DNA of 64,000 bases, taken from contig JBBQXS010000001.1 of the NCBI GenBank assembly GCA_038209365.1, positions 1 through 64,000 on the forward strand, read 5' to 3'. This DNA comes from DASQHW01 sp038209365 (GTDB taxonomy: Bacteria; Actinomycetota; Acidimicrobiia; IMCC26256; PALSA-610). Shown here piece by piece: positions 16,209-25,321 of the stretch; the first letter of the stretch is position 1; every line of letters begins with the position of its first letter. Position numbers and translations under genes: made by a program. The notes under the pieces were generated by a model. That model did not search any database, was not told the origin of the DNA, and worked only from the letters and a program-made list of their open reading frames with translations.

Positions 16209-19156
16209 GGCGAGAGACGAGGGCCGCGTTCGGAATCGTTGTCGCGTTCGTCGTGCTCATCGGCGTCATGGTCGGATACAACGCGTACGAGACGGATCGT
16301 GAACGGCCAACCGCGCTCGTGGTAGACGTCACCGCGCGACAGCGCACACTGACCGAGCGCTACATCAAGGACACCATCCTTGTGATCGAAGGCGTACAGG
16401 CCGATCCGGAGGCAAGTGCCAAGATCCTGCGCGAGACCGCGACCGCGCTGCTCGACGGCGGTGAGGTCGTGACGCCGCAGGGGTCGTTGGATCAGCACGT
16501 TCGCATCCCGGCCGCCACCGATGGAGCAGTGCGCGAGAAGCTTGAACACGAGCGCACGCTGATCACGAAACTCCTGGCGACGGGCACGACCGTCCGTACC
16601 GCCGGGAAGCGCAGCCCTACGTTCAGCGCAGACCTGCGCAGGCTACGGATCGAGGGCGCCGAGCTCTCCAGCGTCACCGGCGACGCCGCGGGTGAGATCA
16701 CGAAAGACAGTCAGGCGCGATTGTCTCGCCTCGTATGGGTGGAGATCTTGCTGGGCTTGCTCTCGGCGGCCGCCGCGGTCGCCATGGCGCTCCTGCTGCG
16801 ACGCCGCGCGCTGCGTCAGTCCGGCCGCTTCCGATCGCTCGTGCACAACGCCACAGATCTGATCACGGTGCTCGACGAGCACGCGATCGCGCTGTACCAG
16901 AGCCCATCGTCCGAGCGCGTCCTCGGGTATCCACCTTCCGAGGTTGTGGGTGCGAAACTCACCGATCTGCTCCACCCGTCGGACAAGCCGCGCGTTCTCG
17001 AGGCGTTCGCCGCCGCGTACGAGCTCCCGGGCGACACTGTTGCCCTGGGTTTCCGGCTCCGACACAGTGACGGCCGCTGGGTCGTCCTCGAAGGTACGGC
17101 GACCAACTTGCTCGGCGATCCCGGAGTGCGCGGCTTCGTCGTGAACTCGCGTGACGTCACCGAGCGGAAACGGGCCGCAGCCGAGCTCAGTGCTGCTCGC
17201 GATGCCGCGTTGAGCGCGTCGGTGACCAAATCGCAATTCCTCGCATCGATGAGCCACGAGATCCGCACCCCGATGAACGCGATCATCGGACTCAGCGGGC
17301 TGCTCCTCGACACCCCGCTCGAGGGCGAACAGCGCGAGTTCGCCCGTGGCGTGCAGGGCGCGGCTGAAGGGCTCCTCGGGATCATCAACGACATCTTGGA
17401 CTTCTCGAAGGTGGAAGCCGGCAAGTTGGAGATCGAGGCGGTGCCGTTCGACCTCGGCCTCGTGGTCGAGGACGTCGCCGCCTTGTTGGGAGAAGCGGCG
17501 AACGCCAAAGATGTCGAGCTCCTGGCTCATTGCTCCTCCGCAGTCCCCACCGCGCTCGTAGGTGACCCCACACGGCTGCGGCAGATACTGGTGAACCTGA
17601 CGTCGAATGCGGTGAAGTTCACCGCGCGCGGCGAAGTCGTGATCCGCGTGCGGCTTCTCGACGACGAGGGTGACGCGGTGCGACTGCGCATCGAGGTGAG
17701 CGACACCGGTGTGGGAATCGCCGCCGACGACCTCGTCCGGCTGTTCGATCCCTTCTCGCAGGCCGATACCTCTACGACACGACGATTCGGCGGGACCGGG
17801 CTGGGGCTCGCCATCGTGAAACAACTCGTCGAGCTGATGGGCGGGTGCGTCGGCGTGGACAGCACCGTGGATGTCGGCAGCACGTTCTGGTGCGACCTCT
17901 CGCTCCCGAAGCAGTCGACCGTCGCGGCGGCGCGCCCGCACATCGCTGAGCTCGCGGGTCTCCGAGTGCTGATCGTGGACGACAACGCGACGAACCGTCT
18001 GATCTTGCGCGAGCAACTCGGATCTTGGGGCATGCACACCACCGACGCCGAGCACGCGGCGCGGGCACTCAAACTCCTGCATGAAGCAGCGGTCGCGGGT
18101 CACCCGTATGACGTGGTCGTGTTGGACCTCAACATGCCCGACATGGACGGGCTCGAACTTGCCCACGCCGTCGGCTCGGACCCGCAGATCGCGGGGCCCA
18201 GTCTGTTCATGCTCAGTTCGTCGGGACGCGTCAACCGGCAGGTCGTGGAGGCTGCAGGCCTCGCGGGGACGCTCACCAAGCCGGTCCGCCAGTCCGAGCT
18301 CTTCAACTGCTTGATGGGAGGTCTCTCGATGCCGGCCGGCGAGATCACGAGCGCGACACCGACGGAAGCCGAAGCCGTCGCGCTCCGCGGACGGCTCCTG
18401 CTCGTCGAAGACAACACGATGAATCAGCTCGTCGCGACCAAGCTTCTTGTAAAGCTCGGTTACGACGTCGCGGTCTCCGGGAACGGGATCGAGGCGCTGC
18501 AGTCGATGGCTGAAACGGAGTACGACGCGGTGCTGATGGATTGCCAGATGCCCGAGATGGACGGCTACGCCGCGACCCGCGAGATCCGACGTCGGGAAGG
18601 CGGGAGCCGCCATACCCCGGTGATCGCGATGACTGCAGCTGCAATGCATGGTGACCGTGAGGCGTGCCTCGCGGCGGGGATGGACGACTACGTGACCAAA
18701 CCGATCCGCCCCGGCGCGCTCGCCGAGACGCTCGCCCGCTGGGTCAAATCCGGCGAGCAAGGGACGCCGGCAGCCGGACCCGAACCGATCGCATACACCG
18801 ACGATGCTGCCAACCTCGATCCGGAGCGGCTTTCGATATTGCGCGACCTCGACGACGGTGACGGCGTGCTTCTCGCGTCGATCGCCGACGAGTTCTCGAC
18901 AGAGGCACAACGCCAGCTCGAGGCGCTCCGTGCGTCGCTCGCCGAAGGTGACCCGCAGGCGGTGGAACGAGCGGCGCACAGCATCAAGGGGTCGAGCGCG
19001 AACCTCGGCGCAACGCGTCTCGCGGAGCTGGCCGGACATCTCGAGGCGCTGGGACGGGCCGGAGCACTCGTCGGCGCGTCTGCCGCGCTCGATGACGTCG
19101 CAGTTGAATTCGAACGAGTACGGGTCGCACTCACGCAAATGCTGGCGCGCCGATGA
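16205..19156 (+). CDS. Hybrid sensor histidine kinase (TM-PAS-HisKA-HATPase-REC-REC-HPt)
   Basis: About 983 residues. A membrane helix at about 8-27, an extracellular helical domain, and a second helix near 180-198 are followed by a PAS domain (about 210-325). HisKA has the phosphate-accepting H351 in SHEIRTPMN. HATPase_c shows the N box LVNLTSNAVKFT and G boxes DTGVGI and GGTGLGLAI. Two receiver domains follow, with D641 (VVLDLNMPDMDG) and D779 (LMDCQMPEMDG), and then a C-terminal HPt domain with H925 in AHSIKGSS. All relay residues are present, so it can run a full multi-step phosphorelay. It overlaps both neighbours by four bases; the response regulator downstream is the natural output. 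Confidence 0.9.
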   Translation: MRRETRAAFGIVVAFVVLIGVMVGYNAYETDRERPTALVVDVTARQRTLTERYIKDTILVIEGVQADPEASAKILRETATALLDGGEVVTPQGSLDQHVRIPAATDGAVREKLEHERTLITKLLATGTTVRTAGKRSPTFSADLRRLRIEGAELSSVTGDAAGEITKDSQARLSRLVWVEILLGLLSAAAAVAMALLLRRRALRQSGRFRSLVHNATDLITVLDEHAIALYQSPSSERVLGYPPSEVVGAKLTDLLHPSDKPRVLEAFAAAYELPGDTVALGFRLRHSDGRWVVLEGTATNLLGDPGVRGFVVNSRDVTERKRAAAELSAARDAALSASVTKSQFLASMSHEIRTPMNAIIGLSGLLLDTPLEGEQREFARGVQGAAEGLLGIINDILDFSKVEAGKLEIEAVPFDLGLVVEDVAALLGEAANAKDVELLAHCSSAVPTALVGDPTRLRQILVNLTSNAVKFTARGEVVIRVRLLDDEGDAVRLRIEVSDTGVGIAADDLVRLFDPFSQADTSTTRRFGGTGLGLAIVKQLVELMGGCVGVDSTVDVGSTFWCDLSLPKQSTVAAARPHIAELAGLRVLIVDDNATNRLILREQLGSWGMHTTDAEHAARALKLLHEAAVAGHPYDVVVLDLNMPDMDGLELAHAVGSDPQIAGPSLFMLSSSGRVNRQVVEAAGLAGTLTKPVRQSELFNCLMGGLSMPAGEITSATPTEAEAVALRGRLLLVEDNTMNQLVATKLLVKLGYDVAVSGNGIEALQSMAETEYDAVLMDCQMPEMDGYAATREIRRREGGSRHTPVIAMTAAAMHGDREACLAAGMDDYVTKPIRPGALAETLARWVKSGEQGTPAAGPEPIAYTDDAANLDPERLSILRDLDDGDGVLLASIADEFSTEAQRQLEALRASLAEGDPQAVERAAHSIKGSSANLGATRLAELAGHLEALGRAGALVGASAALDDVAVEFERVRVALTQMLARR

Positions 19157-20100
19157 ACGAACTCCGAGTGCTCATCGCCGATGACGACCCCAGCTGCCGA
19201 TCGGTCCTCCGCGCCGTCGTCGAGCGGCTGGGCCATGAGTGTCGCGTCGCGACCGACGGCGACGAGGCCTGGTGCTTGTTCCAAGAAGCACAACCCGACG
19301 TACTGATCACGGACTGGATGATGCCCGGTCTCAATGGGCCCGAGCTGTGCCGCCGAGCGCGCCAGCACAACGAGGACGGCTACACATACGTGATCCTCGC
19401 CACGGCTCTGGGCGAACACGAAAATGTCCTCGAAGGCATGGAGGCCGGTGCGGACGATTACCTCACCAAACCGATCTCGCCGTTCGACGTGCGTGCCCGA
19501 CTGGTCGCGGCAAAGCGCGTCACCGAGCTCCACAAGGAGCTCGACCGGCTCCACACCGCACTCGCGGCGCAAGCCCGCACTGATCCCCTCACCGGGCTCG
19601 GCAACCGCCTCCGCTTGCACGAGGACCTCGAGGCGATGCACGACCGCGCGGTTCGCTACGGACACAACTACTGCGTCGCCGTCTGCGACCTCGACGACTT
19701 CAAACAGTTCAACGACACCTACGGCCACCAAGCGGGCGACGACGCGCTCCGAAGGGTCAGCGCGGTCCTCGCCCACGAGACGCGCAGCGGAGACCGCGCC
19801 TACCGATACGGAGGCGAGGAATTCCTCCTCGTGCTGGCCGGCCAGACGCTTGCACAGGCCATGATCGCGACGGAACGAATTCGGAGCGCCGTCGAAGCCC
19901 TCGCGATACCCCACCGAACCAGCCGAGCGGACGACGTGGTCACGATCAGTGCCGGTGTCTCAGCGTGGGATTACGAACAACTCGACACCCCCACCAGAGT
20001 GCTGGACCGCGCGGACAGCGCCCTCTACCGATCGAAGGCGAACGGTCGCAACCGCGTCACCGGAGGCGAACCGAGCTCGGCGAGTCCCATCGTCCGCTGA
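19153..20100 (+). CDS. Response regulator with GGDEF diguanylate cyclase output
   Basis: 315 residues. An N-terminal receiver domain carries acidic residues in IADDDP and the phosphorylation Asp near residue 53 in LITDWMMPG, and the conserved YLTKP. A short coiled linker (VTELHKELDRLHTAL) leads to a GGDEF domain with an intact GGEEF active site at 220-224. It should make c-di-GMP when phosphorylated. The start codon overlaps the stop of the kinase gene, so cupredoxin, kinase and cyclase form one coupled unit. No RxxD inhibitory site is obvious five residues before GGEEF. Confidence 0.9.
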   Translation: MNELRVLIADDDPSCRSVLRAVVERLGHECRVATDGDEAWCLFQEAQPDVLITDWMMPGLNGPELCRRARQHNEDGYTYVILATALGEHENVLEGMEAGADDYLTKPISPFDVRARLVAAKRVTELHKELDRLHTALAAQARTDPLTGLGNRLRLHEDLEAMHDRAVRYGHNYCVAVCDLDDFKQFNDTYGHQAGDDALRRVSAVLAHETRSGDRAYRYGGEEFLLVLAGQTLAQAMIATERIRSAVEALAIPHRTSRADDVVTISAGVSAWDYEQLDTPTRVLDRADSALYRSKANGRNRVTGGEPSSASPIVR

Positions 20101-20108
20101 CACCGCGG

Positions 20109-21512
20109 TCAAGAGCGCGTCACGAATGGCATGGCTGACTGCGCGACATGAGGAGTGAGGGCGTGGTCGGCATGTGAGGTGGCACTGCCGCCGGAGACTG
20201 CGAGTCCGCCTGCCACGGTGTAGGTGGCCTCGTCGAGGACGCCGTTGCTCGGCGCATTGGCAAGGGCAAAAGCGGGGAACGCCTTGCCGTTCGAGAACGA
20301 CGTCGAGATGTAGTCCCCGACCATCGGGCCTTGGCTCGTGTTCGCCAGCCAGCTCAGTGACATCGGACCCCCGAGCTGCTGGCCGGCACTCCAACTGGTT
20401 CCCCCGTTGGTCGAGCTGACGAACCCCACGTCGAGTTGACAACTTGCGCTCGTGCAGTTCGCATTCGGGTAGTAGTAGTACGCGAGGGCCAAATGCGCGG
20501 CGCTCCCCGATGTCGTGATGTCCACGCCGATCCCCGGAATGAAGTGATCGACCGTGCTCGTCGTCGCATCGATCGGGACTCGCGTGACTGTTGACCACGT
20601 GATGCCGTCCACCGAGGTCTTCATCACGATGTCGTTGGGGGCGTTGGGGCAACCTGTTCGGAAACGGCAATCGGCCCAGACGACGTACACCTTGCCGGAA
20701 GCATCGACCTCCGCGGACGGCAACGAGAGAGCGCGGAGGTTCCCGGCGACCTTGTGCGCGGTCAGCGAAGCGACCCTGAACGGACCGGTGTAGCTCGTCC
20801 CACCGTTCGTCGAGCGGAGCGCAGCGAGCGTCCCCGCGGTGGTGAGGTAGGGGACGATCACCGTGCCGTTCGGCTGTACGAGCGGTTGGCCGCCCAGGCC
20901 GTGCGCAACCGGCACCGCCGATGCCGTCCAGGTGAGCCCGCCGTTGGTCGACGTCGACAGGTGCATCTGGTCGCCGGCACTGAAGTCGTCGTATTCGGTA
21001 TAGCAGTGGCCGTAGAACGCGCTCCCGGGAGCGTTGTCACACACCGACCAGCTCTTGTCCAGGGACGTCCCACTGGCGACGATGGCCGGGCTCCCCCAGG
21101 TGAGACCGCCATCAGACGATCGACTCACCACCACACCCGCCGGATCGGGAGACTCCAACAGCGCCAGCGAGGAGATGAGCCACACGTTGTGGCGGCGGTC
21201 ATAGGCGACCGAGGGATCACTGGCGCGGTCATAGGGACCTCCGCCTTGATACTTCGTGATCCCCGGAAGAAAGCCGTGCGCCCAATTGCGGCCTCCATCC
21301 GTGGAGGTCGCCCACCCGATGTCCGACGCGCCGCCGTCGAAGAAGCGACCCGACTGGAACGCCGACACGATGGTCGACCCGAACGAGATGGTGTCGGGTT
21401 CGACCTGGGTGCGGTGCTGGCTCGTTGTGTTGGTGAACGGGTCGGCGCTGATTTGCAGGTTGCAACCGGCGAGAAGGAGCACACCCGCAACAAGCAACGC
21501 CACTCGACGCAT
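20109..21512 (-). CDS. BNR-repeat (sialidase-fold) lipoprotein
   Basis: About 467 residues from ATG 21512, giving a short lipoprotein signal with the lipobox LLLAGC. The mature part has at least five Asp-box-type repeats (STDGGRNW, SSDGGLTW, STNGGLTW, STNGGTSY, STNGGTSW), typical of six-bladed propellers of the sialidase fold. The catalytic Arg triad of true sialidases cannot be confirmed by eye, so only the fold is called; it may bind or cleave glycans outside the cell. A longer frame from 21620 overlaps the upstream gene and lacks a signal. It stops nine bases from the convergent diguanylate cyclase gene. Confidence 0.75.
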   Translation of the reverse strand: MRRVALLVAGVLLLAGCNLQISADPFTNTTSQHRTQVEPDTISFGSTIVSAFQSGRFFDGGASDIGWATSTDGGRNWAHGFLPGITKYQGGGPYDRASDPSVAYDRRHNVWLISSLALLESPDPAGVVVSRSSDGGLTWGSPAIVASGTSLDKSWSVCDNAPGSAFYGHCYTEYDDFSAGDQMHLSTSTNGGLTWTASAVPVAHGLGGQPLVQPNGTVIVPYLTTAGTLAALRSTNGGTSYTGPFRVASLTAHKVAGNLRALSLPSAEVDASGKVYVVWADCRFRTGCPNAPNDIVMKTSVDGITWSTVTRVPIDATTSTVDHFIPGIGVDITTSGSAAHLALAYYYYPNANCTSASCQLDVGFVSSTNGGTSWSAGQQLGGPMSLSWLANTSQGPMVGDYISTSFSNGKAFPAFALANAPSNGVLDEATYTVAGGLAVSGGSATSHADHALTPHVAQSAMPFVTRS

Positions 21513-21522
21513 CACACCCCGC

Positions 21523-21771
21523 CTACGTGTCGTCGGGGATCGCGTCCCACCACTGGCACCACCATTCGGCGCCGACAAGGATTCGGAGCTTCGGGTGCCA
21601 GCAGTACGACAGGTCGGCATACGGCTCGAGGAAGTAGCGACAGTTCTCGCATTTCTCCGCGCCCGACGGCTTCCCCTTGAGCACCGCGTTGGCCGCGAGA
21701 TGACGCAGCTCCATCGAGATCTGCTCGTCGATCTCCTTGGGTTCCGGTTCGGGGATGACGTAGTCGGACAC
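21523..21771 (-). CDS. Small four-cysteine protein, HiPIP-like iron-sulfur candidate
   Basis: Encodes 82 residues from GTG 21771, with AGGAG about eight bases upstream. The second half has four cysteines spaced C-x2-C-x12-C-x14-C, with aromatic residues around them (CENCRYF, SYCWHP, EWWCQWW). That spacing and the aromatic shell resemble high-potential iron-sulfur proteins and the small subunits of benzylsuccinate synthase, so a [4Fe-4S] cluster is plausible; a structural zinc is the alternative. No export signal is seen. It ends ten bases before the BNR lipoprotein, so the two are probably one transcript. Confidence 0.6.
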   Translation of the reverse strand: MSDYVIPEPEPKEIDEQISMELRHLAANAVLKGKPSGAEKCENCRYFLEPYADLSYCWHPKLRILVGAEWWCQWWDAIPDDT

Positions 21772-22106
21772 GCCCTACTCCTAGGTCAAGCTCCGCGCGC
21801 GAGACAACTCGGGCGCCCCGTCCGGCGCACCGAAGATTTCGTCGGCGATCCTGAGCAGGAGCGACGCGGTCGACGTGCTGGTCAGGGGATCGTGTGCCGC
21901 GTCGGCGGCCGCTTGACAGGGGCGTTGCATCCGGCGCGTACTGGGAGGCCCGAAGGGCGTCGGCAGGAGCGGGAAGAGCTGCCGGGAGGGTGCGTGGGCC
22001 CTGGCTTCTTGTGTCTTGGTTCGGCTGTGGAGCCCGGTGATCGCCCCACTCGAGCGCAGGCTGACGAGCGCGTCAGTGGCGGTGACGTGGATGGAAGGAG
22101 TACGCG
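21772..22106. other. Intergenic region without a supported gene
   Basis: About 335 bases between divergent genes. A 49-residue minus-strand frame at 21781-21930 ends in a protein-like stretch (LLLRIADEIFGAP) but has no ribosome site and was not accepted. No repeat or strong promoter motif was seen. Confidence 0.4.
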
Positions 22107-22310
22107 ATGGCGACGACACCGACGCCGGCCGGCACGCACCTGCTTGCGCCCGGAACCCAAGTCGAGGTCCACGTGCGCTATGACGGCGGATGGGCGCCGG
22201 GCTTCGAGATCGCAGACGCATGCGACGGCGAGTATCAGCTCCGCCGACGCTCGGACGGTGTCGTGCTCCCGGTGCCGTTCCAGGCCAACGATCTCCGCCC
22301 GCGGGACTGA
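22107..22310 (+). CDS. Small Tudor/SH3-like beta protein
   Basis: 67 residues with a clear ribosome site (GGAAGGAG) before ATG 22107. The sequence GTQVEVHVRYDGGWAPGFEIADACDGEYQLRRRSDGVVLPVPF, seen here in pieces, alternates as in five-stranded barrels of the Tudor or SH3 type, with an end NDLRP that resembles chromatin- or RNA-reader tails. The role is unknown. CCGCGA/TCGCGG at 22324-22338, just after the stop, could be a small terminator hairpin. The glucoamylase gene lies 150 bases downstream. Confidence 0.65.
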   Translation: MATTPTPAGTHLLAPGTQVEVHVRYDGGWAPGFEIADACDGEYQLRRRSDGVVLPVPFQANDLRPRD

Positions 22311-22461
22311 GCGACCCGGACAACCGCGACGATCGCGGATCCGCATGTTGAGCTCGCGCACATCGGCCCGCAGATCCGACGCGGAGGGCCGCCATTGGGC
22401 CCGGCGCGATACGGTCTCGTTGCACGCGTAACGCGGCGGCCCTCTGGCCTGACTGTGCATC

Positions 22462-24270
22462 ATGACGCATCTCCCGATCGCCGAGTACGCCCTCCTGTCC
22501 GACTGCCACTCGGCTGCGTTGCTCAGTCGCACCGGGTCGATCGACTGGCTGTGCTTCCCGCGCTTCGACAGCCCTTCGACGTTCGGGCACCTCCTCGACG
22601 AGACGGCGGGCCACTGGTCGATCCGGCCGGTCGAGGACGCCGAAGTCACCCGCCGCTACCAACCCGAGACGCTGGTGATGGAGACGACGTTTCGCACCGC
22701 CACCGGCACCGGCCGCGTGATCGACGCGCTGGCCGTCGGACGCAACGAACGCGGTCACGAGCTCGGCGCCGAGGCGACGTCGACGCTCGTGCGCGTCGTC
22801 GAAGGCGTGAGCGGCGAGGTCGAGTTCGATCTCGACTTCGCACCCCGGCCCGAGTACGGCCTGATCTCGCCGCTCCTGCAGCCCGTCGACGGGGGCCTAC
22901 GCGCGATCGGTGGCGCCGACCGGCTCGCGTTGTCGAGCCCGATCCCGGTCGAATTGGACGGTCCAACGGCGCGCGCGCGCTTCACCGTGGGGTCGCGCGA
23001 CCGTGTCGGCTTCGCGTTGCAGCATCGCACGAGCTCGCAAGCGGCACCCGAGCTCTGGTCACAGACGGAGATCGAAGCCCGGGTCGCCGACACTGCGGAG
23101 GCGTGGCGCACATGGTCGATGCTCCACCAGTCGTACGATGGACCCTGGAAGGACCTCGTGCACCACAGCGGTCGTGTGCTGTACGCGTTGACGTACTACC
23201 CGACCGGTGCGATGTGCGCGGCGCCCACCACGTCGCTGCCCGAGACCGTGGGCGGATCCCGCAACTGGGATTACCGCTTCGCGTGGGTGCGCGACGCGTC
23301 GTTCACGCTCCAGGCGCTGTGGGTCGCCGCATGCCCCGACGAGGCGGACAAGTTCTTCGAATACCTGTCGTCGGCGGCCGCCTCGCAGGTGCACCGTGGC
23401 CGCGACCTGCAGATCATGTTCGGGATTGGTGGCGAGCAGGATCTCAGCGAGCGCGAGCTGCCGCACCTGAGTGGCTGGCGTAACAGCGCGCCGGTTCGCG
23501 TCGGCAACGGTGCGTGGAACCAGCGTCAGCTCGACGTCTACGGCGAGCTGCTCGACGCCGCGGCGCGTCTCCCCGATCAGGTCGCGCGGTTGAACCCCGC
23601 CAGTCGTTCGTTTCTCGCCGACCTGGGGGATGCGGCCGCGGCGCGCTGGCGGGACAAGGACCAGGGCATCTGGGAGATCCGCGGCGAACCGCGCGACTTC
23701 CTGTACTCGAAGCTGATGTGTTGGGTCGCACTCGATCGGGCAATCATCCTCGCGGACGTGCTGGATGCCAACGAGCGCGTGGACCGCTGGAAGCACTCCC
23801 GCGAGGAGATCGCCGGCGCGATCCTCACGCGGGGCTGGAACGAGAAGGCCGGCGCGTTCACGCAAGCGTTCGGCTCCGAGGAGCTCGACGCATCGAACCT
23901 GATGATGCCGATCGTGGGATTCATCGCGGCCGACGACTCGCGCATGATCGCGACGATCGACGCGATCGCCGACCGTCTCACCGACGACCACGGCCTCGTC
24001 TACCGCTATGTCGCGAACGACGGACTCGACGGCGAGGAAGGCACGTTCCTGTTGTGCACGTTCTGGCTGGCGCACGCGCTCGCGCTCGCGGGCGAAGGGG
24101 AGCGAGCCCGGGAGACCTTCGAGCGGGCGATCGCATTCGTGAACGACGTCGGACTTCTCGCCGAAGAGGTCGACGGCGGCACCGGCGAACTGCTCGGGAA
24201 CTTTCCGCAAGCGTTCAGCCACATCGGACTCGTGAACGCGGCGTACGCGATCTCCCAGGCGGACGCCTGA
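22462..24270 (+). CDS. Glycoside hydrolase family 15 glucoamylase/trehalase
   Basis: 602 residues in the bacterial GH15 layout: N-terminal beta-sandwich beginning PIAEYALLSDCHSAALLSRTGSIDWLC in several stretches, then an (alpha/alpha)6 barrel starting near GGSRNWDYRFAWVRDA. The two acidic segments expected at the active site are present, WEIRGEPRDF (E405/E409) and DGEEGTF (E525/E526), as is the late NFPQAFSHIGLVNAA. Related actinobacterial enzymes are often trehalases hydrolysing alpha,alpha-trehalose; others act on short alpha-glucans. No signal peptide is visible, so it is cytoplasmic. It is a single-gene unit, converging with the CHRD gene. Confidence 0.88.
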   Translation: MTHLPIAEYALLSDCHSAALLSRTGSIDWLCFPRFDSPSTFGHLLDETAGHWSIRPVEDAEVTRRYQPETLVMETTFRTATGTGRVIDALAVGRNERGHELGAEATSTLVRVVEGVSGEVEFDLDFAPRPEYGLISPLLQPVDGGLRAIGGADRLALSSPIPVELDGPTARARFTVGSRDRVGFALQHRTSSQAAPELWSQTEIEARVADTAEAWRTWSMLHQSYDGPWKDLVHHSGRVLYALTYYPTGAMCAAPTTSLPETVGGSRNWDYRFAWVRDASFTLQALWVAACPDEADKFFEYLSSAAASQVHRGRDLQIMFGIGGEQDLSERELPHLSGWRNSAPVRVGNGAWNQRQLDVYGELLDAAARLPDQVARLNPASRSFLADLGDAAAARWRDKDQGIWEIRGEPRDFLYSKLMCWVALDRAIILADVLDANERVDRWKHSREEIAGAILTRGWNEKAGAFTQAFGSEELDASNLMMPIVGFIAADDSRMIATIDAIADRLTDDHGLVYRYVANDGLDGEEGTFLLCTFWLAHALALAGEGERARETFERAIAFVNDVGLLAEEVDGGTGELLGNFPQAFSHIGLVNAAYAISQADA

Positions 24271-24299
24271 CGCCAGGTTGGCCTCGGGCGCGGAGCGAG

Positions 24300-24743
24300 C
24301 TAACCGAGCTGGCCGCGTACCTCACCGCTCGGGAACATCGTGGTGTGGACGTTGACGTAGAAGTCGGCGCGATCGTGGCGGATCTCTTTGATCAACGCGG
24401 CGTCTGCGTGCACGCATCCGTTCAGGCCGTTCACCGGCTCCATGAAATCGACCACGATCGGACCGTTGGTGCCGGCGGCACCGTGGTGGATGTGCGCGAG
24501 GATGACCGGCGAGGTCAGATCACTGACCGTGATGTCGAAGCAGACCTCGTTCTGGCCCTGGTTCAACGTCACCAGCGCAGAGCCGGAACCGTTCGACGCC
24601 ACGTCGCTCTCGGGCAGCAACGTCGCGCGAAGCGGCTGCCCGCCGTGCGACGCTTCAGTCGCACGCGTCGCTCCCGCCGCGCCGATCGCGCCCAACACCC
24701 CGATGGCGACGAGCACCAATATCGCGAAGAGTCGTGTTCGCAT
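24300..24743 (-). CDS. Secreted CHRD-domain protein
   Basis: 147 residues with a signal peptide (MRTRLFAILVLVAIGVLGAI) and one CHRD domain: SGSALVTLNQGQNEVCFDI, ILAHIHHGAAGTNGPIVVDF and VHTTMFPSGEVRGQL. The two cysteines could form a disulfide. CHRD domains are named from chordin and are common in bacterial secreted proteins, where their function is mostly undefined; the His-rich strand hints at metal binding. ATG 24743 is chosen because GGGAGGA lies upstream and it gives a normal signal peptide. Confidence 0.85.
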   Translation of the reverse strand: MRTRLFAILVLVAIGVLGAIGAAGATRATEASHGGQPLRATLLPESDVASNGSGSALVTLNQGQNEVCFDITVSDLTSPVILAHIHHGAAGTNGPIVVDFMEPVNGLNGCVHADAALIKEIRHDRADFYVNVHTTMFPSGEVRGQLG

Positions 24744-25078
24744 AGATGGGTCCTCCCACTCGGCCTCGACGGTTCTACGGGCGCGGACACCACGGAGTTC
24801 AACTCGCACGAGATTGCTCGCCGCCGATGTCCGGTCTGCACCCACTTCTCGGGAAACGCCCCGACGCCGTGGGAGGCGGGTGGCAGCTCGGCTGGGAGGC
24901 GGCTGGGATGCTGCTTCAGCCGAGGCTGCCACCAGCCTTCCCGCGGCCCTCAACGCCCGGGTACCCGCTTTCGGTACGACGTGTGCCGTATGCCACAACA
25001 GCACTGCGGAGCCTTGTGAAATGGCTCGCAAGACAATGGTTTGGGTGAGCTGCTCCCGTGGGAGAATCTCGTCGCTGT
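24744..25078. other. Intergenic region without a supported gene
   Basis: About 335 bases. One plus-strand frame contains CAVCH (24982-24996) but has no start, signal or family match around it. An imperfect duplication of GGGAGGCGG lies at about 24880-24905. No credible gene was found. Confidence 0.4.
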
Positions 25079-25234
25079 ATGCAAATTGCACTGATCGCGT
25101 TCCTCGCCCTCGGCATCTGTGCCCTGGCGATGAAGATCGTCATCGCCGAATACGACCACGCACGTGAGCGGCTCACCGACTCCGTCGTGATCGTGGTGGG
25201 GCTCTCTGCCCTGGTCTTCATGCTCGCGGCGTAG
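25079..25234 (+). CDS. Two-helix small membrane protein (51 residues)
   Basis: Starts MQIALIAFLALGICALAMKI, then IVIAEYDHARERLTDS, then a second hydrophobic stretch VVIVVGLSALVFMLAA at the very C-terminus. Both segments are long enough to span a membrane, with a charged loop between. A GGGAGAA lies about 12 bases before the ATG. Hydrophobic codon content in only this frame supports real coding. The role is unknown; small membrane proteins of this shape often modulate a larger complex. Confidence 0.55.
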   Translation: MQIALIAFLALGICALAMKIVIAEYDHARERLTDSVVIVVGLSALVFMLAA

Positions 25235-25321
25235 CTCTCCCGGCTCGGAGCACACATATGCGGCCGGCAGGGAGGCTTCGCAGTGGCGTCGCTCAAGTTG
25301 GGACTCCGTCCGTCGATAGAT

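Noticed and set aside
16643..19138. An 831-residue open frame antisense to the hybrid histidine kinase
   Set aside because: It mirrors the kinase codons, is rich in Arg and His with no family features, and the plus strand encodes all kinase motifs.
21781..21930. A 49-residue minus-strand frame ending in LLLRIADEIFGAPDG
   Set aside because: It has no ribosome site or -10 box and only its end looks coding; not enough to call a gene.
24982..24996. CAVCH haem-binding-like motif in the plus frame
   Set aside because: No start codon, signal peptide or axial ligand follows, and the downstream residues are not protein-like; probably chance.
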